DNA of 64,000 nucleotides, from positions 7,193-71,192 of the forward strand of contig CAYQUC010000009.1 of NCBI GenBank assembly GCA_964420605.1. The letters run 5' to 3'. The notes under the pieces are model-generated. The model did not search any database and had not been told where the DNA came from. It was given only the letters and a program-made list of their open reading frames with translations. The DNA comes from CAYQUC01 sp964420605 (GTDB lineage: Bacteria > Pseudomonadota > Gammaproteobacteria > UBA6429 > Thiohalophilaceae). Position numbers and translations under genes: made by a program. This document shows, piece after piece, positions 1 to 8,100 of this stretch (its first letter is position 1; the number at the start of each line of letters is the position of its first letter).

Positions 1-1267
1 TGGATACAGCACTGACAAATTTTCCGCTTAAATTAGTAAAACCAATTCGAACATAACCATTACTGGCATCAAGCTGGTAATTACTAAAAGTCTCGTTAGT
101 CACTGTGCCAAAAATAGTAACACGTGAACCAATTGATAATGCTGAAATGTCATAATCCATCATGGATGCCCGACGTTTGACGACGGTACTTTGTGCAAGC
201 TGTATAGTTATTGCGTCATTAAACCGAATTTTACCATCAGCACGGGTTATTGTCGCACCGTGTAATTTAATGCTATCGGCTGTTCGAGAAATAACACTGC
301 CGTGCACCACATCTAAATTACCCGCAGCAACACTACTGCCGGCAAAAACTTGCTGCGCTACAAACCGCAGTGGGTTGAATTTTACTGCTCCATGAACAAT
401 AACGCCCGAAAACTTATCCAAAGTATTCATCACACCAATACCCGCATCACCTTGATAAGATACACCATCAATCTCATATTGCGTGGTATTGTTGGTTTGC
501 ACGGTTAACACACCAAAATGTTTATCGTATTGCACTAAACGTTTACGAAGTGGTCGAATAAATAATTGAAATCGCTGCTGTTCAACATTAACCGATTTTA
601 ATGGACCCCGAAGGCGATGTTGTTTGCCTTTATTCAAATTAACATCTGCAATCAACGTTGGCTCAACAACAATACTAACATCATTATTTGCAGCGATAAT
701 CACGCGATTAGTGGCTTTTAGATCAAAGTCTAATGTTAAGTGCATGGGAATTCCGGGAGCAACCACTAAACCATTATTAGTATCAAGATTAACTGAAACG
801 GTCATCGTTGATACCGCATTACCATCAACATCCAAGATAGTATTAACCGCTATTGCTTCGCCCGTTGCAGATTCTACCCAGATATCGGCGTTACTAAAAT
901 CCAGTACCATACTGCCTTTGACGTAACGTCCATTAGGCACCGTTGCAGCTGTAATAAACTCAGTTAAATTTGTGTATTCTGTAAAATCAATTCGGCTTGA
1001 GCTTGGTAACGTTTCAATCACGCGTCCATCTTCATGCGTCATTTTTATTGATAAAACATCCACGCTATAACTGACAAAATCACCTTTTGCATCCGTTAAC
1101 GCAATTAAAACAGTTCCTGACTCGTCGCTGTTTAATGCCGTATTAGTAGCATTTCCACCACCGCAGCCGGTAACTGCGAGTGCGCTAAAAAATAGCACAG
1201 CCATTAAGCCCGCAAAACGCAGCCGTAGTTTGTGGAAAGTGTATTTAGAATTCTCAATCGTTTTCAT
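1..1267 (-). CDS. DUF4382 lipoprotein, 3'-truncated by window edge
   Basis: An open minus-strand frame runs from the ATG at 1267 off the left edge without a stop, so only the N-terminal ~422 residues are visible. The start has a GGAG ribosome site about 7 nt upstream. Residues 1-35 form a lipoprotein signal: basic n-region, hydrophobic stretch, then the lipobox V-T-G-C with the acylated cysteine at about residue 35, followed by Gly-Gly-Gly. Residues ~50-170 match the DUF4382 pattern (a beta-rich domain beginning G-T-V-L-I-A-L-T-D-A). The remainder is rich in short beta-strand-like segments and may hold DUF5666-like repeats. It is probably anchored to the inner leaflet of the outer membrane. 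DUF4382 proteins have no known biochemical role. Family call fairly sure, function unknown. Confidence 0.8.
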   Translation of the reverse strand, partial: MKTIENSKYTFHKLRLRFAGLMAVLFFSALAVTGCGGGNATNTALNSDESGTVLIALTDAKGDFVSYSVDVLSIKMTHEDGRVIETLPSSSRIDFTEYTNLTEFITAATVPNGRYVKGSMVLDFSNADIWVESATGEAIAVNTILDVDGNAVSTMTVSVNLDTNNGLVVAPGIPMHLTLDFDLKATNRVIIAANNDVSIVVEPTLIADVNLNKGKQHRLRGPLKSVNVEQQRFQLFIRPLRKRLVQYDKHFGVLTVQTNNTTQYEIDGVSYQGDAGIGVMNTLDKFSGVIVHGAVKFNPLRFVAQQVFAGSSVAAGNLDVVHGSVISRTADSIKLHGATITRADGKIRFNDAITIQLAQSTVVKRRASMMDYDISALSIGSRVTIFGTVTNETFSNYQLDASNGYVRIGFTNLSGKFVSAVS

Positions 1268-1406
1268 TATTTTTCTCCAGAATTTAATTATAAATTATTC
1301 ACAAGCCGTATAGATTTGGTTATTGCAGTAAGCCATCTCGCCCCAGTACACTGTGTATAATATTTATAACGCTCGCCAACGAAATCGGTTGACAACGATA
1401 TTGAAA

Positions 1407-2750
1407 TTAAAGAAAAGAATAGAGTAGACCAAGTCCACCCGTTGTCGCGATTAACGGCATCATGCCGACTTTATAACGAAACAACGCAACAAATGAGGCA
1501 ATACAAACAACCACCGCAAACCACTCCACTTGTGCAATATTAGAAAAATTTTCACCAAGGCCCTTAGGCCACATAACATGGTACGCAAAAAACATTGCTA
1601 AATTTAAAATTACACCAACAACTGCAGCAGTAATGCCGGTTAATGGTGCTGTAAATTTTAAATCATTACGCGTTGCCTCAACAAATGGTGCGCCCAATAA
1701 TATAAATAAGAATGAGGGTAAAAACGTAAAATACGTTGCAACCGAGGCACCAGCAAAGCCTGACAAAAATAGTGAGCTTGCACCAAAAATTTCTTTTGTC
1801 CAACCACCAACAAAACCTACAAATGAAACGATCATAATCAATGGCCCTGGAGTGGTTTCACCAAGCGCTAAGCCGTCTATCATTTGAGTTGCTGTTAACC
1901 AGCTATATTGGTCAACTGCGCCCTGATAAACATAAGGCAATACCGCATAAGCGCCACCAAAGGTGACTAATGCCGCCTTGGTAAAAAACTCACTCATGAC
2001 TTTTAAGTCTCCTGTCATCGCTAGCCAAACAATAGCCCACAGTGTTAAACCAATAATTAAATAAACAATAAAACGCATTTTATTGAATTTTGCATGTTCT
2101 GGAATCGGAGTATCATCATCGATAATCGCTTTTCCATATTTTTCTTTGCTGGCACCGTGGCCATCACCAGACACAAATTTAGTGGGTGCAAATTTGGCAC
2201 CAACCAACCCTATCAGTCCGGCAGCGACAACAATATATGGAAATGGAATTTTGAAAAAGAAAATAGCGATAAATGCCAGTCCAGCAATTATCCACAACAC
2301 GGAATTTTTAAGCGCACGAGAACCAATGCGATACGCTGCAAACACAACGATGGCCGTTACCGCCGGTTTAATTCCATACAATACGCCGGCCACCGCACTG
2401 ACATCGCCATAAACCAAATATATCCAAGTTAACAAACTTAAAATCAATAACGATGGTAAAACAAATAAGACTCCCGCAATAATACCACCAAAAGTACCGT
2501 GCATTAACCAACCAATGTAGGTTGCTAATTGTTGGGCTTCTGGTCCGGGTAAAACCATGGTGTAATTAAGCGCGTGTAAAAACCGGTGCTCAGAAATCCA
2601 ACGCCGTTTCTCAACTAACTCTTGGTGCATCATGCTTATTTGCCCAGCTGGTCCACCAAAACTGATAAAGCCAAGTTTTAACCAATAAAGTAATGCTTCA
2701 AACAGGCTCACGGGTGCCGGTGTTTGATCTTTTTGTGCTACCTCAGTCAT
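1407..2750 (-). CDS. chrA: Chromate transporter, ChrA (CHR) family
   Basis: This 447-residue integral membrane protein belongs to the CHR superfamily, whose best-studied members export chromate from the cytoplasm using the proton motive force. The two CHR half-domains are both visible. The first begins near residue 20 (G-F-I-S-F-G-G-P-A-G-Q-I) and carries V-L-P-G-P-E-A-Q-Q; the second starts near residue 260 (A-L-V-T-F-G-G-A-Y-A-V-L-P) and carries the matching T-T-P-G-P-L-I-M motif. It is therefore a long-chain ChrA of usual length. A loop of about 50 residues rich in charged amino acids joins the halves. The gene is monocistronic as far as can be seen and divergent from the DUF6316 gene at 2941. 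No ChrB-type regulator is adjacent, so the physiological substrate could be sulfate or another oxyanion. Confidence 0.93.
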   Translation of the reverse strand: MTEVAQKDQTPAPVSLFEALLYWLKLGFISFGGPAGQISMMHQELVEKRRWISEHRFLHALNYTMVLPGPEAQQLATYIGWLMHGTFGGIIAGVLFVLPSLLILSLLTWIYLVYGDVSAVAGVLYGIKPAVTAIVVFAAYRIGSRALKNSVLWIIAGLAFIAIFFFKIPFPYIVVAAGLIGLVGAKFAPTKFVSGDGHGASKEKYGKAIIDDDTPIPEHAKFNKMRFIVYLIIGLTLWAIVWLAMTGDLKVMSEFFTKAALVTFGGAYAVLPYVYQGAVDQYSWLTATQMIDGLALGETTPGPLIMIVSFVGFVGGWTKEIFGASSLFLSGFAGASVATYFTFLPSFLFILLGAPFVEATRNDLKFTAPLTGITAAVVGVILNLAMFFAYHVMWPKGLGENFSNIAQVEWFAVVVCIASFVALFRYKVGMMPLIATTGGLGLLYSFL

Positions 2751-2940
2751 AGGAATATTCCAAAATTTAATTGTAATTTTTGTTATTTTTAAATAAACAA
2801 TTCACTGAATTAAGTCGTTATGACAATGCTTAATCGGAGAAAAGTGGCCGCTGGTCTGAATTTCATTTGTTTTTGTGAATAGTACCCTACTATCACACTC
2901 TATACCGAAAATATGGAAATCTAATCTAAGGAGTATTCAA

Positions 2941-3144
2941 ATGGCTGAAGAAAGTAGACGAGGGGAATTTGAAAACGTTCCTTTCCGTAGTGGACGATTT
3001 TATAATATTGACTCAAAGTGGTATTTTTCTAGTCGAGAACAAGCGGATATCGGCCCGTTTAACAACAAAGAGCAAGCTGCTGAGGCACTATCACAATACT
3101 TAAAGGACATTGCTACTGTCGATGGTTTAATACTGGCTTCTTGA
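2941..3144 (+). CDS. Small DUF6316-like protein, copy 1
   Basis: A 67-residue protein. I chose the ATG at 2941 because AAGGAG lies at the right distance upstream; the longer in-frame start at 2875 would add an unconserved leader. The core is P-F-R-S-G-R-F-Y-N-I, then K-W-Y-F-S-S-R-E, then G-P-F and a final amphipathic helix ending in Q-Y-L-K-D-I. This is the pattern of small gammaproteobacterial DUF6316 proteins. The next gene at 3336 is a paralogue with the same core, so the pair looks like a tandem duplication. The function is unknown; size and lack of a signal suggest a soluble cytoplasmic protein. The family name is from memory. Confidence 0.75.
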   Translation: MAEESRRGEFENVPFRSGRFYNIDSKWYFSSREQADIGPFNNKEQAAEALSQYLKDIATVDGLILAS

Positions 3145-3175
3145 TGTCTCCCGCCGTTCCCCCTGCCCATCTTTT

Positions 3176-3200
3176 TTTATAACGATTTAATCGTTATAAA
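3176..3200. repeat. Perfect 12-bp inverted repeat with 1-nt centre
   Basis: TTTATAACGATT is followed by one T and its exact reverse complement. It sits about 30 bp after the stop of the first DUF6316 gene and 136 bp before the second. There is no T-run after it on the plus strand, so it is a poor terminator in that direction, although a run of T precedes it. It could be an operator or an mRNA-stabilising hairpin. The inner 13-mer TATAACGATTTAA recurs at 17828 and 34113. Confidence 0.6.
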
Positions 3201-3296
3201 TTATCGAGCTGATGTTTAAAAATAAGATATAAATCAAAAAGTTAAAGACGATTAAAGTTAAGTTCTGAATGGTCGATTGTTCAAGTAGAACTTAAA

Positions 3297-3316
3297 AATG
3301 TGAACTACATCACACT
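3297..3316 (+). promoter_or_regulatory. Predicted CRP/Vfr-type binding site
   Basis: The sequence TGTGA at 3299-3303 and TCACA at 3310-3314 are separated by exactly six bases, the consensus arrangement for the cAMP receptor protein; the flanking AA on the left extends the match. The centre lies about 29 bp upstream of the ATG chosen at 3336. That is unusually close for an activator site and fits repression, or a start further downstream, better. Confidence 0.6.
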
Positions 3317-3335
3317 ATAGATGGGTAGGTGTAAT

Positions 3336-3662
3336 ATGAATAAACACCGTCACGGTGAAGAAGATCCAATTCCATTTCGTTCAGGTCGGTTTTTTAACAT
3401 TGAAACAAGCTGGTATTTTGCACGTCGAGGCGAGCTGGATGCAGATCCATTTGATTTTAAAAATGAAGCAGAAGCGGCACTACTGATGTATGTAAGAGAG
3501 ATTAATACTTTTAATGAAACGATTATAAATCAGTTTAAGCTTAAACCCGCTAAGCACGATATGCTAAACGGGTTTAATGCTGTACTGCATGAAACAATTT
3601 TAGTTCAAACGAGTGTTAACGCTTGTATGCTTCAAAATCAGCTTCTTCGCCAAGAATCCTAG
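3336..3662 (+). CDS. DUF6316-like protein, copy 2 with C-terminal extension
   Basis: A 108-residue paralogue of the gene at 2941. The shared core reads P-F-R-S-G-R-F-F-N-I, S-W-Y-F-A-R-R-G, D-P-F and a terminal helix ending M-Y-V-R-E-I. About 45 further residues follow the core, rich in helix-forming residues and without a match I recognise. The ATG at 3336 is preferred over the one at 3321 because TAGGTG lies just upstream of it. The last 47 bp overlap the 3' end of the convergent XRE gene. A CRP-type palindrome lies immediately upstream. Function unknown. Confidence 0.72.
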   Translation: MNKHRHGEEDPIPFRSGRFFNIETSWYFARRGELDADPFDFKNEAEAALLMYVREINTFNETIINQFKLKPAKHDMLNGFNAVLHETILVQTSVNACMLQNQLLRQES

Positions 3663-4038
3663 GCTGCTTAATTAATTCAGCCAAGCTATCATGATCACGT
3701 TCAACACCACGGCTACGTTCTTCGTAGAGTGTCACAGCGACTTTAGCAGTTTCTGTTTGAGATAAATCTTTCTCAATTTCATCTGCAGTACTGAGTACTG
3801 TTGTAATACATTGAGCAAGATCATTAACATCTATTTTCTCTGTATCACTAATACCATACTGCAACCACTGTGGTGTCACCCGCAATGCTTCAGAAACTTT
3901 TTTAATATTATCGATAGTGATATTGCCACCATCTTCCCATAATGAAACAGAGGCTCGAGACACTTCTACACGTCTAGCTAATTCTGCCTTATTTATTCCA
4001 TTTTTTTCTCTTGCTAACTTAATTCTTTGTCCAATCAT
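3616..4038 (-). CDS. XRE-family transcriptional regulator
   Basis: A 140-residue protein with a Cro/C1-type helix-turn-helix in residues 1-62: G-Q-R-I-K-L-A-R, then K-A-E-L-A-R-R-V-E-V-S-R-A-S-V-S-L-W-E, and the closing helix I-D-N-I-K-K-V-S-E-A-L. The C-terminal half (about residues 65-140) is acidic and helical, probably a dimerisation or ligand segment, and resembles nothing I can name. A GGAAG ribosome site precedes the ATG. The gene runs convergently into the second DUF6316 gene, overlapping it by 47 bp. A 600-bp intergenic region lies upstream. Its targets are unknown; it may regulate itself or the adjacent small genes. Confidence 0.88.
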   Translation of the reverse strand: MIGQRIKLAREKNGINKAELARRVEVSRASVSLWEDGGNITIDNIKKVSEALRVTPQWLQYGISDTEKIDVNDLAQCITTVLSTADEIEKDLSQTETAKVAVTLYEERSRGVERDHDSLAELIKQPRILGEEADFEAYKR

Positions 4039-4646
4039 TTTTGTCTTCCATGTGTAGGGGGGGAGATTACATGTTAAACATTATTAAACGATTTAACCAA
4101 ATTATAATTATCCATTATTAACCCAGTCTAACATTTAATTATCAATGCCTTGAGATAACCAACTTTACCAATTTTGCAAAAGTTGATGAGCGTGCACCGT
4201 ATTATGTAACGCTTCAGCAACAATGTGAATCACTTATTTCAGTTAATACTTAATAAGGTTATAAATTATGTCACGCAACTGTTAAATACAACTTAATTAT
4301 TGAGTTCGATAATAGTCACTTAACAATAATCAAATTGTAGGCAACAAACCTTAACCTAGAATTAACAGGGTATTAATGTGTCTAATAGATCACACTTATT
4401 TTGATTATATTTTATAAGTATATGATTTTACTATATCCCTTATAAATTCTAAGAAATTACACGGCTGATAATTTAACCGCATTACACTCAATTAAACGAA
4501 TAAATTTTATACAAAATTGCCTTTATCAAACTAATTAAATGATAAATAGACAATTAACGACTATTGTTAAATTTAAGGTTTAATTATATAGCATTGTATA
4601 TACCTTATCTTTTTAAATTAATAGAGCCTGAAAATGTTTAAAAAAA
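4039..4646. other. 608-bp AT-rich intergenic region
   Basis: This region separates the divergent XRE and GGDEF-EAL genes and must hold both promoters. I see no ORF of believable length, no RNA gene and no terminator. A TGTGT...TCACA pair at 4377-4394 has eight bases between the halves instead of six, so I do not call it a CRP site. Confidence 0.5.
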
Positions 4647-6635
4647 ATGTCTAAACTTTTGCAGCCCTCAATTCTGTTTGCATTTTTTATAATTACAGTT
4701 ATAGCTATTCTATTTGGAAATTTATACCAATACTTAGCTATTTCAGATTTAATTATGCATAAAGAATCTGAAAACACAATTTTCACCAAAAATTTTAATA
4801 ATACTTTAAATAAAGACATCCAAAAAAGCATAACCGATATCAACTTACTCTCTTCAAATTCAATAAAATTAAGCAGCAACTTAAATAATTTAAACCAACT
4901 ATTATTTGACTTAGCAGAATCACATCAAGATATAAGTATTACTTTATTCAACCTAAATACTTTTGCTATCGCCGAATCAGGCTCAAACAATCACCAGTTA
5001 AGCGATACTCAAAAAATTGATTTTAGAAAAATTGTAAATAATGGTACAAAAAAATCTGACTATATTGCATTTTCAAGTCACTCTAATAACAAATTTAATT
5101 ATTCTTCAGTCTATAGTTTAATTCCATTATTAAATATTGATAAATCGGATGTCATCGCTGTGCTCGGCGTTCAAAATGATGTCTCTAACTCGATTGCGGT
5201 TATTGCTAAATCACAACGTATCATTGTAATTACGGTTATCGTCACTTTATGTTTTTTTTATTTTATCGTTATTGCAATGCAAATGAAATCAAACAAGTTA
5301 CTTAAAGAGCAAGCTGAATTAAGAATCATTAGTGAAGAAGAAATCCGCTACCATGCCTATCACGATCCATTAACACGGTTACCCAATCGCTCTTACTTTC
5401 AACGTATTTTGTCACTAGTCATGTCGCAAGCTCGACGTAATGAAACGTTAATTGCATTAATGTTTTTGGATTTAGATAAATTTAAAACAATTAACGATAG
5501 CTATGGTCATACAATAGGTGATGAAGTACTCACCGAAGCTGCCTCTCGAATTCAAATATGTGTACGTGAATGCGACACTGTGGCGCGCATCAGTGGCGAT
5601 GAATTTACAATTATATTAAATGGTATTAATACAATTAACGATGCCGAACAAATATCAGAGAGAATAATAACATCAATTAATTTACCAATGAAATTTGACG
5701 GATTGGAATTTTCAATTGGCGCAAGTATCGGCATAAGCTTGTACCCTCTTGATGACATCACATTGGAGCAATTAATTCAAGATGCCGATATAGCCATGTT
5801 TAATTCCAAAAAGAATGGCCGCAATATGTATTCATTTTTTGAACAAGACATGTTACAGCACTCGAAACAACGTTTAAAATTTGAGATTGATTTACGCCAT
5901 GCGATAGTTCGTGATGAACTCGTACTGCATTATCAACCGATCATAAACATGAAAACGGATGAGGTTGTTTCGATGGAAGCACTTATTCGATGGAATCATC
6001 CAACACACGGCACATTGCTGCCTAGTCATTTTATAAAGTTAGCTGAAGAAAATGGACAAATTATAAAAATTGGAAATTGGGTCTTGGATGAAGCCTGTAA
6101 GCAATTAGCACATTGGCATCTTGCCGGTTTTGACAATTTAAAAATTTCAGTCAACCTGTCTATACGACAAATTGATGACAAAAACTTTTATTCTTTTGTG
6201 GTATCAACATTAAAAAAATACAAATTAAATCCGAGTAGTTTAGAGCTGGAAATCACTGAAAGTTTATTTTTAGAAAGTAGCCACGCAACATTAAAAACAT
6301 TGTTTACGCTTAAAAAAATTGGCATCAGTATTGCTATCGATGATTTTGGAACAGGCTACTCTTCACTTGCCTACTTAAAATCATTTCCAATAGATAGACT
6401 TAAAATAGATCAGTACTTTGTTCGTGAAGTAGCAAAAGATGATGATAATGCCGCTATCACACAGGCAATAACATCTTTAGCACATACCCTTAGGTTAGAC
6501 GTTACTGTTGAAGGTGTTGAAACAATAGAACAATATAATGTATTAAAAGAACAACAATGCGATGAAATGCAAGGATTTTTCTTTAGTAAACCACTCTGTG
6601 CTAAACAAGCAGAAGATTTGTTGCAATCGGCATAG
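4647..6635 (+). CDS. Membrane GGDEF-EAL protein (c-di-GMP synthesis/degradation)
   Basis: This 662-residue inner-membrane protein has TM1 at ~9-30, a periplasmic sensor region at ~31-190 of unrecognised type, and TM2 at ~192-211. A GGDEF domain (~235-395) follows with active-site motif S-G-D-E-F (316-320) and an intact inhibitory site R-E-C-D (307-310). The EAL domain (~410-660) keeps all the catalytic signatures: E-A-L-I-R-W (444-449), N-L-S, E-I-T-E-S, D-D-F-G-T-G, K-I-D, E-G-V-E and Q-G. Both activities could therefore be real. The start codon has no good ribosome site; a short upstream ATG at 4634 runs into the same A-tract in another frame. The convergent PilZ gene 20 bp downstream is a plausible c-di-GMP effector. 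Confidence 0.93.
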   Translation: MSKLLQPSILFAFFIITVIAILFGNLYQYLAISDLIMHKESENTIFTKNFNNTLNKDIQKSITDINLLSSNSIKLSSNLNNLNQLLFDLAESHQDISITLFNLNTFAIAESGSNNHQLSDTQKIDFRKIVNNGTKKSDYIAFSSHSNNKFNYSSVYSLIPLLNIDKSDVIAVLGVQNDVSNSIAVIAKSQRIIVITVIVTLCFFYFIVIAMQMKSNKLLKEQAELRIISEEEIRYHAYHDPLTRLPNRSYFQRILSLVMSQARRNETLIALMFLDLDKFKTINDSYGHTIGDEVLTEAASRIQICVRECDTVARISGDEFTIILNGINTINDAEQISERIITSINLPMKFDGLEFSIGASIGISLYPLDDITLEQLIQDADIAMFNSKKNGRNMYSFFEQDMLQHSKQRLKFEIDLRHAIVRDELVLHYQPIINMKTDEVVSMEALIRWNHPTHGTLLPSHFIKLAEENGQIIKIGNWVLDEACKQLAHWHLAGFDNLKISVNLSIRQIDDKNFYSFVVSTLKKYKLNPSSLELEITESLFLESSHATLKTLFTLKKIGISIAIDDFGTGYSSLAYLKSFPIDRLKIDQYFVREVAKDDDNAAITQAITSLAHTLRLDVTVEGVETIEQYNVLKEQQCDEMQGFFFSKPLCAKQAEDLLQSA

Positions 6636-6654
6636 GCTTTCTTTAGCACATCAG

Positions 6655-6963
6655 CTAAACAGTGCCCTCATGTTCATTATCATAAAACATTAAACCAATA
6701 CCACCACTGTCTTTATAGGCAACCATTGCATGTAAGTTTTTACTCATATTCTTGATTTCAGGATCGTCAATATCAACCGCAAATTTAACACTCACCATGC
6801 AATGTGCATATAAATCTACATCAGCTACATTTGTTACAACATACATACCGCCATTACTAATGTTTTGTGTAACACCGGTAACTGTATTCCTTGAGCCACA
6901 TGCTAGCGTAACATCCACATTCATTGACTTACGATCATCCCAACGAAAATCTACAAAATCCAT
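6655..6963 (-). CDS. PilZ-domain protein (c-di-GMP receptor)
   Basis: A single-domain PilZ protein of 102 residues. Both c-di-GMP-binding signatures are present: R-x-x-x-R near the N-terminus (R-W-D-D-R) and N-I-S-N-G-G-M about 30 residues later, corresponding to (D/N)xSxxG. I take the ATG at 6963 as the start because AGGAG lies nine bases upstream; the TTG at 6972 abuts that AGGAG and could not use it. It probably binds c-di-GMP in the cytoplasm and alters motility, exopolysaccharide or transcription through a partner. It faces the GGDEF-EAL gene tail to tail. Confidence 0.9.
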   Translation of the reverse strand: MDFVDFRWDDRKSMNVDVTLACGSRNTVTGVTQNISNGGMYVVTNVADVDLYAHCMVSVKFAVDIDDPEIKNMSKNLHAMVAYKDSGGIGLMFYDNEHEGTV

Positions 6964-7095
6964 ATCACTCAACTCCTAACCGTTTAAATAAATACTGTAC
7001 GTTATTTAAACTCAAATACTATCAAGATGTTGTGATATTATCCTCAAATGTGGATTTTATATGGGATTCAGAGATGAATGATTTAGACTTATTCT

Positions 7096-7120
7096 AAAAA
7101 AAGCCCGTAACTAACCGGGC
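7096..7120 (-). terminator. Rho-independent terminator
   Basis: Read on the minus strand, GCCCG, an 8-nt loop and CGGGC are followed directly by seven T. It lies about 350 nt beyond the stop of the FixJ-type regulator, so it ends either a long 3' untranslated region or a separate small RNA. Confidence 0.8.
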
Positions 7121-7473
7121 AGTGTTCCAAGGGGGAAATAAAGCTTATTGCTACAAATGAAAATAAAAGGTGAAAATTAAAATCGACCTAGATCAACCTT
7201 ACAGCGACCACGAAACCAATGTTGAAATCAGGCTTGAAAGCTTAACATGATAAAATGTTCGAACATCCATGCGCTCGTGCCAGAGATAATCCTTATCGCA
7301 AGTCTTATCCCTAGACTGACTGGTATGAGAAGCAAATAACAAACTTAACGCAACACATTTCCTTGTAACGACGGTCGAAATAAGAGCAACCTAAGTCTTT
7401 ACATCAAGAAGATGTAGGAGTCATTAGACAGGAATTTAACATTAATAAATATCCGGTATGATCTGGAATGTTT
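7121..7473 (-). other. Untranslated stretch, possible small RNA
   Basis: No ORF is credible between the regulator stop at 7474 and the terminator at 7096. On the minus strand the region contains several GGA trinucleotides in single-stranded-looking contexts and a perfect 12-bp palindrome ATGTTCGAACAT at 7255-7266. The strong terminator so far from the gene end raises the possibility of an independent sRNA. I cannot identify a family or a clear promoter. Confidence 0.3.
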
Positions 7474-8100
7474 CTAGGGTTTACCCTTATAAAATCCGCA
7501 TGAAACATAAAGTGCGACTAAATCGGCAAGTGACGCTACATCCATTTTTTCCATCACATTGGCACGGTGCGCCTCAACGGTCTTGTTACTAATACCAAGA
7601 TCAGATGCAATAACTTTGTTTTGCTTGCCAATAACAACCTGATCCAGCACTTCTCGCTCACGTGGTGATAATGTGGCCAATAATGACATTTTAGATTGTA
7701 GATCTTGATGTTCTATGCGCTCGTGATGATCTTTTTCGAGGCATTGATTCACCCGTTCGAGCAATAACTGATCGTTAAACGGTTTTTCAATAAAATCGAC
7801 TGCACCATTTTTAAGTGCACGCACTGCCATAGGAACATCGCCATGACCCGTAATCAGTATCATTGGAATCGAATAGTGCTTCTCATTTAATAGCTTTTGC
7901 AATTCGAGACCACTCATACCAGGCATCCGAACATCGGCAACCAAGCAACCCGGATCATCGGCATTATAATTGTCTAAAAATTCTTGAGCTGAAGAAAAAA
8001 CCTTAACGTTAATGTTAATCGACTCTATCAACCAACTTAATGAATCGCGTACCGCTTGATCATCATCAACAATATAAACGGTAGCCTTATTATCAAGCAT
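7474..8100 (-). CDS. FixJ/TtrR-type response regulator (REC-LuxR HTH)
   Basis: A 208-residue response regulator. The receiver domain (~1-120) has V-D-D-D for the acidic pocket, D in V-A-D-V-R-M-P-G as phospho-acceptor, T in I-T-G-H-G-D and K in I-E-K-P-F. A LuxR-type helix-turn-helix (~140-200) shows L-S-P-R-E-R-E-V-L and I-S-N-K-T-V-E-A-H-R. This layout is typical of the FixJ/TtrR/NarL-like group that activates target promoters once phosphorylated. The ATG at 8100 overlaps the end of the sensor kinase gene by eight bases, so the two are translationally coupled. Targets are not evident; no nearby gene is an obvious reductase. Confidence 0.93.
   Translation of the reverse strand: MLDNKATVYIVDDDQAVRDSLSWLIESININVKVFSSAQEFLDNYNADDPGCLVADVRMPGMSGLELQKLLNEKHYSIPMILITGHGDVPMAVRALKNGAVDFIEKPFNDQLLLERVNQCLEKDHHERIEHQDLQSKMSLLATLSPREREVLDQVVIGKQNKVIASDLGISNKTVEAHRANVMEKMDVASLADLVALYVSCGFYKGKP

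Noticed and set aside
1633..2432. Plus-strand ORFs at 1633, 2083 and 2094
   Set aside because: They lie antisense inside chrA and have no conserved motif.
2879..2893. ATAGTA-CCC-TACTAT palindrome upstream of the first DUF6316 gene
   Set aside because: Only six base pairs and no known operator type; too weak to call alone.
4377..4394. CRP-like site TGTGT...TCACA
   Set aside because: The halves are eight bases apart instead of six and the left half deviates from consensus.
7255..7266. ATGTTCGAACAT palindrome as LexA or HrcA operator
   Set aside because: It matches neither consensus and lies downstream of a gene, not in a promoter.
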